A stretch of DNA of 64,000 nt from Streptomyces sp. Go-475 (GCF_003330845.1 NZ_CP026121.1:6429501-6493500); one strand, 5' to 3'; shown: positions 16,118 through 25,371, counted from the first letter of the stretch. Numbers and translations are program-made. Notes: generated by a model from the letters alone, not told the origin.

Positions 16118-16890
16118 ACCCGCGTCAGGCTCGAGCAGGTCTGGTACTGCAACTTCCGAAACACGCCTTGGACGGTCATCATCACCAGCCGGCGCACGCT
16201 GCTCGGCATCGACGCGGACGTGCACGTCGAGTTCGACGCCCTCAGCGAGAGCACCCCCCCGTGCGATGGCCGGCGACAGCCTGCGCCGGGGCTCGCGCAC
16301 GGTCGACGACACGCGAACGACGCTGTGGCGACCCTGGATGCCGGTGTTGGCCCCCGTGCGACGTGCCGGCTGTTGTGCCACGAGCCGGAAGAGCCGCTCG
16401 CGTGCCTGCCCGCGGGCACGGGGACCGTCCCGCAGCGTGCCCTCCCGGTGTGCCAAACCGGCTGCCGCCGACCATCCGGCACATCGCGGACCGGATCGTC
16501 GCCGACCGGACTCCGCCCGCCCTGCGCACCGAGCCGCACCCACCACCAGGACCAAGGGCTGGAGCCGATGCGCTCGACGATCCAGGAACTCGACCCGGTG
16601 ATCCTCATCGAACTCGGCACCGTCGACCGCCTCACCGGAGACCACGACAGTGCCCGTACCTCTTACGCGCCGCCCTGCGGATGAGCTCCGAAGCGTCGGA
16701 CCGCAACGGCCACACCTGGGCCGCCCACGCGAGATCGGGTGCAGCCCGGGCGCTGATGGCACGCGGCAAACTCCGCCCGCTGCAAGGTGAGGAGGCGGCG
16801 GCTGGGGAGGATCTGGAACAGGCCTTGGCGGAGTACACCGACCTCGGTTCGGCACAGGCCGCGGAACTCCATGACCTCCTCGGCAGGTGA
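16118..16890 (+). pseudogene. decayed STAND (NB-ARC/TPR, AfsR-like) regulator
   Basis: No intact frame, but two protein-like fragments in the right order. Near 16118-16260 one frame reads TVIITSRRTLLGIDADVHVE FDALSE, resembling the NB-ARC segment 'vLvTSRr.L.gLdad' of SARP/LuxR-type STAND regulators. Near 16570-16890 the frames read VILIELGTVDRLTGDHDSAR and, after a frameshift at about 16665, RAALRMSSEASDRNGHTWAA and LAEYTDLGSAQAAELHDLL, typical of their C-terminal TPR region. The middle is missing or scrambled. It looks like an internally deleted, frameshifted remnant. Confidence 0.6.
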
Positions 16891-16943
16891 GACGCCCCGT
16901 CGCACACCTCGGGGTCGCAGCGGGACCCGCCCGGGTCATGCCC

Positions 16944-16970
16944 CGGGAAGGATCTTGAGGGCAACCCGTA
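16944..16970. repeat. right copy of the ~26-bp direct repeat
   Basis: cgggaaggatcttgag (16944-16959) followed by ggcaacccgta (16960-16970), the second copy of the 14543 sequence in the same orientation. It lies about 95 bp before the siderophore aminotransferase gene. Confidence 0.8.
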
Positions 16971-17063
16971 ACCGCGTGAGCGGTCCGGGGTTGGTAGCGG
17001 TGGGGGTCCTGCTGTCTGCACGCGGCCCTGTGTGCCCGTGCCCAGTGGGAGGTCAGGGAAGTC

Positions 17064-18578
17064 GTGGCGGAATCCACCCAGGGGGGACGCGCGTCGGAGG
17101 AGGCCGCTGTGGGGCGAATGCCGGTGAGGACCCTTCCCGACGATGCCGTCGACGACACCGCGCCCGGTGCGCGATCCGCGCATGAGGGAATCCTGCGGCG
17201 CCAGTCCACGCGCGAGTCCGCGGCCCGGACCTACGCCCGGGCCCTGCCGATCGTTCCCGTACGGGCGCGGGGGCTCACCATCGAGGGCGCGGACGGCCGC
17301 CGCTACCTGGACTGCCTCTCGGGCGCCGGCACACTCGCGCTCGGGCACAACCACCCGGTCGTGCTGGACGCCATCCGCAAGGTCCTCGACTCCGGTGCGC
17401 CCCTGAACGTCCTCGACCTGGCCACGCCCGTCAAGGACGCCTTCACCACCGAGCTGTTCCACACCCTGCCGCCGGGGCTCGCCGGTCGGGCACGCGTACT
17501 GTTCTGCGGACCGGCCGGCAGCGACGCCATGGAGACCGCCTGCGAACTCGTACGCGCGGCGACCGGGCGGACCGGCCTCATCGCGTTCACCGGCGCCGGC
17601 CACGCAAGGCCCCCCGGGCCGCTCGAGGCATCCGCCGGCGCCCTCGACCAGGTCGTCCGCCTGCCCTACCCGCAGGACTACCGCTGCCCGTTCGGTGTCG
17701 AGGGCGAACGCGGGGCCGACCTCGCCGCCCGCTGGACCGAATCCGTGCTCGACGACCCCGGCTCCGGCGGGCCGCATCCCGCCGGGGTGATCGTCGAGCC
17801 CGTCCCGGGCGAGGGCGCGGTGAACCCCGCGCCGGACGCCTGGCTGCGGCGCATGCGGCAGCTCACGGCCGACCGGTCCGTCCCGCTGATCGCCGACGAG
17901 ATCGAGACGGGCGTCGGACGGACCGGAGCCTTCTGGGCCGTGGAGCACAGCGGCGTGACCCCCGACGTGATGGTCCTCTCCAAGGCCATCGGGGGCAGCC
18001 TGCCGCTGGCCGTCGTCGTCTACCGCGACGACCTCGACGCCTGGGAACCCGGCGCCCACGCCGGCTCCTTCCGCGGAAACCAGCTCGCCATGGCCGCCGG
18101 CACAGCGACCCTCGCCCACGTCCGGGAGAACCGTCTCGCCGACCGCGCGGCGACACTCGGCGCGCGGATGCTCGACCAACTCCAGGACCTCGCCGGGGAG
18201 TTCTCGTACGTGGGGGAAGTGCGGGGGCGGGGGCTGATGATCGGCGTCGAGCTGGTGGATCCGGAGGCGGAGCCCGGAGCCGGGCGAGTGGCCGGGGCCG
18301 CGGGAGACGGTGACGGGGATCGGCCGGTGACGGCGGACAGCGTGCGCCGCCCACATCCCGCCGCCCCCGACCTGGCCGCCGATGTCCAGCGGGAGTGCCT
18401 GCGGCGCGGCCTCATCGTCGGACTCGGCGGCCGTCACACGAGCGTCGTACGGCTGCTGCCGCCCCTGACGATCTCCGACGAACAGGCGGCCGCCGTGCTG
18501 GACCGTCTGGCCGACGCCGTCCGGGCCGCGGCTCGGTGCCATCAGGGCGTGCGACAGCAGCGCCGTACCCGCGAGTGA
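17064..18578 (+). CDS. PLP-dependent class III aminotransferase (diaminobutyrate/2-oxoglutarate type), siderophore locus
   Basis: 504 residues, fold-type I class III aminotransferase. Core motifs: YLDCLSGAGTLALGHNHPVV, GPAGSDAMETACELVRAATG, PVPGEGAVNPAPDAWLRRM, ADEIETGVGRTGAFWAVEHS and the PLP lysine in VMVLSKAIGGSLPLAVVVYR. The segment where most relatives have an aromatic residue before HG stacking on PLP reads FTGAGHARPPG, which is unusual. GTG 17064 is preceded by ggaggtcagggaa. Such enzymes make 2,4-diaminobutyrate in NIS siderophore pathways (rhizobactin-like). The next two genes encode an IucA/IucC synthetase and an acyltransferase, supporting this; no decarboxylase is present in the window. 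Confidence 0.85.
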   Translation: MAESTQGGRASEEAAVGRMPVRTLPDDAVDDTAPGARSAHEGILRRQSTRESAARTYARALPIVPVRARGLTIEGADGRRYLDCLSGAGTLALGHNHPVVLDAIRKVLDSGAPLNVLDLATPVKDAFTTELFHTLPPGLAGRARVLFCGPAGSDAMETACELVRAATGRTGLIAFTGAGHARPPGPLEASAGALDQVVRLPYPQDYRCPFGVEGERGADLAARWTESVLDDPGSGGPHPAGVIVEPVPGEGAVNPAPDAWLRRMRQLTADRSVPLIADEIETGVGRTGAFWAVEHSGVTPDVMVLSKAIGGSLPLAVVVYRDDLDAWEPGAHAGSFRGNQLAMAAGTATLAHVRENRLADRAATLGARMLDQLQDLAGEFSYVGEVRGRGLMIGVELVDPEAEPGAGRVAGAAGDGDGDRPVTADSVRRPHPAAPDLAADVQRECLRRGLIVGLGGRHTSVVRLLPPLTISDEQAAAVLDRLADAVRAAARCHQGVRQQRRTRE

Positions 18579-18603
18579 GCGTCGACAGCGCGCGACTTCA
18601 CTC

Positions 18604-20871
18604 ATGAGCGACCACGCCGCGGGACTCCGCTCTCCCACCGGCGCGCCGAGCCGTAACCCCACGGCGCCTGGACCCCGACCGCACGATCAGGAACCACCCC
18701 ACGAGGTAGCCGTCTTGAACGCCATCCCCGAGCCCGACGCCCACGCCGCGACGCGGGGAGCGGGCCCCCTCGACGCCCGGACGCCGGAGACGGGGGTGAC
18801 CTCCGTAGTTCCCCACCAGGGGCCCACGGCGCCTCCCACCGGAGGCATGGACGCCGGCCCCACCCCCGACCTCCTAAACCACCCCGACCCGGACATCGCC
18901 GCCCAGGTGGCAGCGATGGAGAACCTGCTGCGCTGCTGGGTCCGCGAGACCGGCCCGCCCGCCCCCTCCGACGGCGTCCTCCGCATCCCCCTCCCCGCCA
19001 GCGGCACCGCCCTCCTCGCTCCGGTCCGCTACTGGTCGCCGACGGGCTGGCACCGCTTCGGCCTTCCGCGTCTGGCCGACGCTCCCGACCACGCCCCGCC
19101 GGCCGACGCCGTCACGGTCGCCGCCCTGCTCGGCAGGGAGGCGCTCACTTCGTCCAGGGCGAGGACGGCGGCTGCCTGCGCTTCCGCCCCCAGCGGCGGC
19201 CTCGCGACCGGTCTCCTGGCCGACGCCGACGCCGACGCCGATGCCGACGCTGAGGCCGAGGCCGACGCTGAGGCCGACTCGGACTCCGCGGCCGGCGAGG
19301 TCATCGACCTCGTCGCGAATGTCGCCGGCTCACTCCGCCGCGTCGCCACGTTCGTCCGTGACCGCCGGGAACACCCGGCCGACGCACCCGACCTCTTCCT
19401 GGCCGCCGAACAGGCACTCGTCCTCGGACACCCCCTGCACCCGGCTCCGAAGAGCCGCGAAGGACTCTCCGAGACCGAAGCCCGGCGGTACTCACCCGAA
19501 ACGCGCGGTTCCTTCCCTCTGCACTGGATGGCTGTCGCCCCCTCCGTCCTCGCCACCGACTCCTCCTGGACCGAACGCGGCCGCCCTGTCGCCGCACCCC
19601 GGCTCACCGCACGCCTGGCCGGGACCGGACTGCCGCTGCCGGACGGCTACGTCCCACTGCCCCTGCACCCCTGGCAGGCGCACGACGTCCGGCACCGTCC
19701 CGAGACAGCCGCCCTGCTGGACAGCGGACTGCTCCGCGACCTCGGCCCCCACGGCACTCCCTGGCACCCCACCTCCTCCGTACGCACCGTCTACCGCTCC
19801 GGTGCCCCCGCGATGCTCAAACTGTCGCTGGGCCTGCGCATCACCAACTCCCGCCGCGAGAACCTCCGCAAGGAACTCCACCGCGGTGTCGAGGTCCATC
19901 GCCTGCTCCGCGGTGGCCTCGCGCAGCAGTGGCGGGCCGTGCATCCGGGCTTCGACATCGTGCGCGACCCGGCCTGGCTCGCTGTCGACGGCCCCGACGG
20001 CGTCCCGTTGCCCGGGCTGGACGTGATGATCCGCCACAATCCGTTCAGCCCCGCGGACGACGTCTCCTGCGTCGCCGGACTCGTCTCGCCTCGCCCGCGC
20101 TCCCCGATCCGGCCGGGGACGGCCGAGTCGGGTGCTACCCAGCCGGGGACGACCCAGCCGGGAGCAATCCGGTCGGGGACGATCCGATCAGAACCGACCC
20201 GGTCAGGAGCGGTCGCCGACCGGCCGGAGGCCGGGAACCCGGTCCCCCCTCTGTCGTCCCGCCTGGCCGAGGTCGTCACCGGCCTCGCCCGCAGGACCGG
20301 CCGCCCCCGCGGAGCCGTAGCCGCCGAGTGGTTCCTGCGCTACCTCGAACACGTCGTGCGCCCGGTCCTGTGGCTGGACGGCGAGGCCGGCATCGCCCTG
20401 GAGGCCCACCAGCAGAACACGCTGCTCCTGCTGGACGCCGAGGGCTGGCCCACGGGCGGCCGCTACCGCGACAACCAGGGCTACTACTTCCGGGAGTCCC
20501 GGCGCGCGGACCTCGACGCGCGGCTGCCCGGCGTCGGCGAGCAGAGCGACACGTTCGTCTGCGACGAGGTCGTCGACGAGCGCCTCGCGTACTACCTGGC
20601 CATCAACAACGTGTTCGGCCTCATCGGCGCCTTCGGATCCCAGCAACTGGCCGGCGAGCGGCTGCTGCTCGCCGCCTTCCGCCGTTTCCTCGGACACGTC
20701 GCCTCCGGCCCGGCCCGGCTGCGCACCTCGCTGCCCGCCCTGTTGCTCGACTCACCCGTCCTGCGCTGCAAGGCCAACCTCCTGACCCGGCTGCACGGCC
20801 TGGACGAACTCATCGGCCCGGTCGACACCCAGTCCGTCTACGTCACCATCGCCAACCCCCTGCACTCCTGA
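18604..20871 (+). CDS. IucA/IucC-family NRPS-independent siderophore synthetase
   Basis: 755 residues, longer than the usual ~600. NIS synthetases adenylate a carboxylate such as citrate and couple it to an amine or alcohol. Family motifs are visible: GHPLHPAPKSREGLSETEA (ATP-binding HPxHPxxKxRxG), SLGLRITNSRRENLRKELHR and LEAHQQNTLLLLDAEGWPTG, with the C-terminal FhuF-like region after. Extra length comes from low-complexity inserts: an Asp-Ala/Glu-Ala run (ADADADADAEAEADAEADSDS-like, 19228-19280) and a TQPGAIRSGTIRSEPTRSG-type repeat (20116-20220). ATG 18604 follows the aminotransferase by 25 bp but lacks a good RBS; a downstream TTG 18715 with gaggt is possible. The central enzyme of the locus. 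Confidence 0.85.
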   Translation: MSDHAAGLRSPTGAPSRNPTAPGPRPHDQEPPHEVAVLNAIPEPDAHAATRGAGPLDARTPETGVTSVVPHQGPTAPPTGGMDAGPTPDLLNHPDPDIAAQVAAMENLLRCWVRETGPPAPSDGVLRIPLPASGTALLAPVRYWSPTGWHRFGLPRLADAPDHAPPADAVTVAALLGREALTSSRARTAAACASAPSGGLATGLLADADADADADAEAEADAEADSDSAAGEVIDLVANVAGSLRRVATFVRDRREHPADAPDLFLAAEQALVLGHPLHPAPKSREGLSETEARRYSPETRGSFPLHWMAVAPSVLATDSSWTERGRPVAAPRLTARLAGTGLPLPDGYVPLPLHPWQAHDVRHRPETAALLDSGLLRDLGPHGTPWHPTSSVRTVYRSGAPAMLKLSLGLRITNSRRENLRKELHRGVEVHRLLRGGLAQQWRAVHPGFDIVRDPAWLAVDGPDGVPLPGLDVMIRHNPFSPADDVSCVAGLVSPRPRSPIRPGTAESGATQPGTTQPGAIRSGTIRSEPTRSGAVADRPEAGNPVPPLSSRLAEVVTGLARRTGRPRGAVAAEWFLRYLEHVVRPVLWLDGEAGIALEAHQQNTLLLLDAEGWPTGGRYRDNQGYYFRESRRADLDARLPGVGEQSDTFVCDEVVDERLAYYLAINNVFGLIGAFGSQQLAGERLLLAAFRRFLGHVASGPARLRTSLPALLLDSPVLRCKANLLTRLHGLDELIGPVDTQSVYVTIANPLHS

Positions 20872-20952
20872 TCACCCTGACCGTCCCTGATCACAACTGA
20901 CCTCCTTCCTCGCTGAGGACGTGCCCACCCCCCTTTCTGAGAGGAGCGTTTG

Positions 20953-22038
20953 GTGCTTCCCGCCGATCCGACCGCAGCTACCGACACCTGTAGCGGTATC
21001 GGTAGCGGTGCCGATGCCGATGCCGCTACCGATGCGGCTGACCGTGGCATGGCCGCCGCCGACTGCGCGCCTGACGCCGAGTGCGACGGACACCGGAGGA
21101 CCGGTGCCCCCGGGCCGGGGACGCCGGCATCCCAGCCCGGCACTCAGTGCGGTGCCGGCTCAGGCGTGGGCGCGGACGTCGACTCCCGCGGCGGAACCGA
21201 GGCGGATTCGGGATCCGCTCGCGGAGCCGGTGCCGGTGCGGACACAGGCGCGACCGGGCGCAGCACCGGCACCGGTCCCCGTACGGGCGGGCACGGCGAG
21301 GACACCATGGATCTGCGGCTCCCCGACGAACTCGTCGCCCTCATCGCGGGTGAGGAGCCGGACGGCCACGGAGCACGGAGGTGGGACCAGGAGGACACCG
21401 CACAGCCCTCCGCCTCCGGCACCGCGCACCGAGACCCATCCGCCCGCCCGGCCCTCCCACACCACGACGACCTCCTCGACCACGTCGCCGACTGGGGCCC
21501 GGCCGACACACCCGCGGGCGTCTTCCGCCTCGTCCCCGTGCGCGTCGAACGCGACCTGCCGCTCATCAGCCGCTGGATGAACGACCCGGCCACCGCGGCG
21601 TTCTGGGAGCTGTCCGGACCGCAGGACGTGACCGAGGACCATCTGCGGGCCCAGCTCGCCGGCGACGGGCGCAGCATGCCGTGCATCGGTGTGCTGGACG
21701 GAACGCCCATGAGCTACTGGGAGATCTACCGGGCGGATCTGGACCCGCTGGCCCGTCACTATCCCGCCCGGCCTCACGACACGGGAGTCCACCTCCTAGT
21801 CGGCGCGGTCGCCGACCGGGGGCGCGGTCTCGGCGGTCTGCTGCTCAGAGCCGTAGCGGATCTGGTTCTGGCGCGGCGCCCCTCCTGCGCACGCGTCATC
21901 GCGGAACCCGACATTCGCAACACCCCCTCCATCGCTGCCTTCCTGACTGCCGGCTTCCGGTTCTCCGCCGAGGTCGTCCTGCCCGCCAAGCGGGCCGCCC
22001 TCATGGTCCGAGACCGGTCCCTCCGGCATCTTCTGTAG
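20953..22038 (+). CDS. siderophore N-acyltransferase (IucB/RhbD-like GNAT) with low-complexity N-terminus
   Basis: Residues about 180-361 form an AlcB/IucB/RhbD-type acetyltransferase (FRLVPVRVERDLPLISRWMN, AFWELSGPQD, SYWEIYRADLDPLARHYPA, GVHLLVGAVADRGRGLGG), which acylates an amine or hydroxylamine during siderophore assembly. GTG 20953 has gagaggag upstream and would give 361 residues, of which the first ~118 are Gly/Ala/Asp/Thr low complexity with unusually many GAT, GGT and GCT codons. An alternative ATG 21307 with gagga upstream would give a 243-residue protein starting near the conserved part. I list the longer form because its RBS is better, but the N-terminus may not be translated. 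Confidence 0.8.
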   Translation: MLPADPTAATDTCSGIGSGADADAATDAADRGMAAADCAPDAECDGHRRTGAPGPGTPASQPGTQCGAGSGVGADVDSRGGTEADSGSARGAGAGADTGATGRSTGTGPRTGGHGEDTMDLRLPDELVALIAGEEPDGHGARRWDQEDTAQPSASGTAHRDPSARPALPHHDDLLDHVADWGPADTPAGVFRLVPVRVERDLPLISRWMNDPATAAFWELSGPQDVTEDHLRAQLAGDGRSMPCIGVLDGTPMSYWEIYRADLDPLARHYPARPHDTGVHLLVGAVADRGRGLGGLLLRAVADLVLARRPSCARVIAEPDIRNTPSIAAFLTAGFRFSAEVVLPAKRAALMVRDRSLRHLL

Positions 22039-22376
22039 CGCTGTGTCACCGCGCCATCACTCATCGAACGCAGGCGGAGCCGCGGCAGTTCCCACCAGCC
22101 GCACGACTTCTTCTTCGGATTTCTCGGGCTGCTCACCGACCTGCCGACGCGCGGCGCATCCACGCGGAACCCATCCTCATCCACCCGGAATCCCACCCGG
22201 AATCCCACCCGGGACCCCACCGAAACCGCGTACCCACGACCCACTGGAACCACTGGCCACGCCACCTGTCCGTCGCCCGTCCCTACCCTCGCCGAGGAGC
22301 CCACGGTCTTGATCCCGTCCCCCGTCCCCGCCTTGATCACCCGTTTGTCAGTGCCGGGTCGTAGGGTGGTCGCGCT
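22039..22376. other. intergenic region before the DinG-like helicase
   Basis: 338 bp with no supported gene. It contains a short direct repeat (ggaatcccaccc twice, 22188-22212) and probably the helicase promoter; I see no LexA box or iron-regulator (DmdR/IdeR-type) box. Confidence 0.5.
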
Positions 22377-24353
22377 ATGACGAAGCCCTCACTCCCCGAA
22401 CTCCTGCACGCTGCCGTCACTGCCGTCGGCGGTACGGAGCGCCCCGGCCAGGTGGCCATGGCCGAAGCCGTCGCGGAGGCGATCGACGACGGCTCCCACC
22501 TGTTGGTCCAGGCCGGCACCGGCACCGGCAAGTCGCTGGGCTACCTGGTGCCCGCGCTCGCGCACGGGGAGCGTGTGGTCGTCGCGACCGCCACCCTGGC
22601 CCTGCAGCGCCAGCTGGTGGAACGCGACCTGCCGAGAACGGTCGAGTCGCTGCACCCCCTGCTGCGCCGCCGCCCGGAGTTCGCGATGCTCAAGGGCCGG
22701 TCGAACTACCTCTGTCTGCACCGCCTGCACGAGGGCGTCCCGCAGGACGAGGAGGAGGGCCTCTTCGACCAGTTCGAGGCGGCCGCGCCCACCAGCAAGC
22801 TGGGCCAGGATCTGCTGAGGGTGCGCGACTGGGCAGACGAGACCGAGACCGGCGACCGTGACGACCTCACGCCCGGTATCTCGGACCGGGCCTGGGCACA
22901 GGTGTCGGTGTCGTCGCGAGAGTGCCTGGGTGCCTCGAAGTGCGCCTACGGCGCGGAGTGCTTCGCCGAGATGGCCCGCGAGCGGGCCAAGCTCTCCGAG
23001 GTCGTGGTCACGAACCACGCGCTGCTAGCGATCGACGCCATCGAGGGCGCGCCGGTCCTGCCGCAGCATGAGGTGCTGATCGTCGACGAGGCCCATGAAC
23101 TCGTCTCCCGGGTCACCGGAGTCGCCACCGGCGAGCTCACCCCCGGCCAGGTCAACCGTGCGGTGCGCCGGGCCGCGAAACTCGCCAACGAGAAGGCCGC
23201 CGACCAGCTCCAGACCGCTGCCGAGGGTTTCGAGCGGCTGATGGAGCTGGCGCTGCCGGGCCGTCTGGAGGAGATCCCCGAGGACCTCTCGTACGCGCTC
23301 ATGGCGTTGCGCGACGCCTGCCGCACGGTCATCTCCGCGATCGGCGCGACCCGCGACAAGTCCGTCCAGGACGAGGACGCGGTCCGCAAACAGGCCCTGG
23401 CTTCCGTGGAGAACGTGCACGACGTGGCGGAGCGGATCACGAACGGCTCCGAATGGGACGTCGTCTGGTATGAGCGCCACGACCGCTTCGGCGCCTCCCT
23501 GCGTGTCGCTCCCATGTCCGTCTCGGGGCTGCTGCGGGAGAAGCTCTTCGCGGACCGCTCCGTGGTTCTGACGTCCGCGACGCTCAAGCTGGGCGGCGAT
23601 TTCAACGGTGTCGGCGCCTCCCTGGGCCTCGCTCCCGAGGGCACCGAGGGCGACGACTTCCCGAAGTGGAAGGGCATCGACGTCGGCTCGCCCTTCGACT
23701 ACCGCAAGCAGGGCATCCTGTACGTCGCCAAGCACTTGGCGCGTCCCGCGCGGGACGGCGACCGCGCGGACATGCTCGACGAGCTCACGGAGCTGATCCA
23801 GGCGGCCGGCGGCCGCACCCTGGGCCTCTTCTCCTCCATGCGCGGGGCGCAGGTCGCCGCCGAGGAGCTGCGTTCCCGCATCCCGGAGTTCCCGATCCTC
23901 CTCCAAGGCGAGGAGACGCTCGGCGAGCTCATCAAGAACTTCGCGGCCGACCCGAAGACCTGCCTCTTCGGCACGCTGTCGCTGTGGCAGGGCGTGGACG
24001 TACCCGGGCCCAGTTGCCAGCTGGTCGTCATGGACAAGATCCCGTTCCCGCGTCCGGACGACCCCCTGATGAGCGCTCGCCAGAAGGCCGTGGAGGAGGC
24101 TGGCGGCAACGGCTTCATGGCGGTCGCCGCGACCCATGCCGCGCTATTGATGGCCCAGGGCGCCGGCCGCCTCGTACGGGCGTCGGGGGACCGCGGCGTG
24201 GTCGCCGTCCTGGACCAGCGTCTGGCGACGGCCCGGTACGGCGGTTATCTCAAGGCGTCACTGCCCGACTTCTGGTACACGACGGACCGTAACCAGGTGC
24301 GGAAGTCGCTGGCGGCGATCGACGCGGTGGCGAAGCAGGCGGAAGCCGGATGA
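22377..24353 (+). CDS. ATP-dependent helicase, DinG/XPD-like (Fe-S superfamily 2)
   Basis: 658 residues. Motif I QAGTGTGKSLGYLVPAL, motif Ia VVVATATLALQRQLVERDLP and DEAH box IVDEAHELVSR show the XPD/DinG group of 5'-3' DNA helicases. The Fe-S cluster region has cysteines in SSRECLGASKCAYGAECFAE. Late motifs include TSATLKLGGDF, GLFSSMRGAQ, LWQGVDVPG and QGAGRLVRASGDRGVVAVLD. ATG 22377 directly follows a promoter-like region without strong RBS. It is followed by a perfect terminator and then by lexA on the opposite strand. Likely acts on damaged or R-loop-containing DNA. Confidence 0.9.
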   Translation: MTKPSLPELLHAAVTAVGGTERPGQVAMAEAVAEAIDDGSHLLVQAGTGTGKSLGYLVPALAHGERVVVATATLALQRQLVERDLPRTVESLHPLLRRRPEFAMLKGRSNYLCLHRLHEGVPQDEEEGLFDQFEAAAPTSKLGQDLLRVRDWADETETGDRDDLTPGISDRAWAQVSVSSRECLGASKCAYGAECFAEMARERAKLSEVVVTNHALLAIDAIEGAPVLPQHEVLIVDEAHELVSRVTGVATGELTPGQVNRAVRRAAKLANEKAADQLQTAAEGFERLMELALPGRLEEIPEDLSYALMALRDACRTVISAIGATRDKSVQDEDAVRKQALASVENVHDVAERITNGSEWDVVWYERHDRFGASLRVAPMSVSGLLREKLFADRSVVLTSATLKLGGDFNGVGASLGLAPEGTEGDDFPKWKGIDVGSPFDYRKQGILYVAKHLARPARDGDRADMLDELTELIQAAGGRTLGLFSSMRGAQVAAEELRSRIPEFPILLQGEETLGELIKNFAADPKTCLFGTLSLWQGVDVPGPSCQLVVMDKIPFPRPDDPLMSARQKAVEEAGGNGFMAVAATHAALLMAQGAGRLVRASGDRGVVAVLDQRLATARYGGYLKASLPDFWYTTDRNQVRKSLAAIDAVAKQAEAG

Positions 24354-24357
24354 ACCT

Positions 24358-24396
24358 CGGGGTCGGTCAGTGGCGGCGAGCCACTGACCGACCCCG
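24358..24396. terminator. terminator after the DinG-like helicase
   Basis: Perfect 17-bp stem (24358-24374 with 24380-24396), 5-nt loop ggcga, beginning 4 bp after the helicase stop. Confidence 0.9.
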
Positions 24397-24531
24397 AAGG
24401 CGGGCATCCGGGGACACCGGCCCGTCCGGACAGCGCAGGACCCCGGAACCGGCGCAGGGGTTCCGGGGCCCGGTCAGGGAGCGGGCCTCCTGGGCCCGCC
24501 CGACGCGGCGCGCGGCGTCAGAGGTCGCGCG

Positions 24532-25311
24532 TCAGACGCGGCGCAGTACGGCCACCACCTTGCCGAGAATGGTCGCGTCGTCGCCGGGGATCGGCTCGTA
24601 CGCCGCGTTGTGCGGCAGGAGCCAGACATGGCCGTCCTCGCGCTTGAAGCGCTTGACGGTGGCCTCTCCGTCGAGCATCGCGGCCACGATGTCGCCGTTC
24701 TCGGCGACCGGCTGGCGGCGCACCGTGACCCAGTCGCCGTCGCAGATCGCGGCCTCGATCATGGAGTCGCCCACGACCTTCAGGACGAACAGCTCACCGT
24801 CGCCGACGAGCTGGCGGGGGAGGGGGAACACGTCCTCGACGGATTCCTCGGCGAGGATCGGGCCACCGGCGGCGATGCGGCCGACCAGCGGGACGTAGGA
24901 CGCGGCCGGCTTGCCCGCGGTGTCCGTGGGCTGCACCGAGGCGGCCTGGTCGGAACCGCGCACCTCGTACGCGCGCGGGCGGTGCGGGTCGCGGCGCAGG
25001 AAGCCCTTGCGCTCCAGTGCCATCAGCTGGTGTGCCACGGAAGAGGTGCTGGAGAGGCCGACGGCTTGGCCGATCTCACGCATGGACGGCGGGTAGCCGC
25101 GCCGCTGCACGGAGTCCCTGATGACCTCGATCACGCGGCGCTGGCGGTCGGTGAGCCCGGAGCTGTCCGCCCGGATGCCGGGAGGTCGGCCCGGCAGGGA
25201 GCGCTTGTGCCCCTCAGGGTTCGTGGCTTCGTTCATCGCATGCACCGGCTCCAGTCGGCCCTGGGAGCGGTCCTGGGCAGTAATGGCGGCACTGTCTGCG
25301 GTGGTGGTCAC
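24532..25311 (-). CDS. lexA: LexA repressor
   Basis: SOS-response repressor with self-cleavage, 259 residues. N-terminal winged [43 protein letters not shown], then the linker with the Ala-Gly cleavage site in [15 protein letters not shown]. The peptidase domain carries the catalytic Ser in [15 protein letters not shown] and Lys in [15 protein letters not shown] 25311 has gagagggg about 6 bases upstream on the minus strand; a later ATG (MNEATNPEG) is also possible. A consensus LexA box lies 60 bp upstream at 25372, indicating autoregulation. Convergent with the helicase gene, divergent from nrdR. Confidence 0.96.
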   Translation of the reverse strand: MTTTADSAAITAQDRSQGRLEPVHAMNEATNPEGHKRSLPGRPPGIRADSSGLTDRQRRVIEVIRDSVQRRGYPPSMREIGQAVGLSSTSSVAHQLMALERKGFLRRDPHRPRAYEVRGSDQAASVQPTDTAGKPAASYVPLVGRIAAGGPILAEESVEDVFPLPRQLVGDGELFVLKVVGDSMIEAAICDGDWVTVRRQPVAENGDIVAAMLDGEATVKRFKREDGHVWLLPHNAAYEPIPGDDATILGKVVAVLRRV

Positions 25312-25371
25312 GTCGGCCCCTCTCGATGGTCTCCCTGCTAGCCAACGGTAGTTGCTTTCGAAAGGTTGCGC

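Noticed and set aside
16500..17063. Search for an iron-regulator box (DmdR/IdeR type) before the siderophore locus
   Set aside because: No 19-bp TTAGGTTAGG-type palindrome seen upstream of 17064.
15917..17209. Long minus-strand frame over the decayed regulator region
   Set aside because: No domain; better explained by plus-strand fragments with recognisable NB-ARC and TPR motifs.
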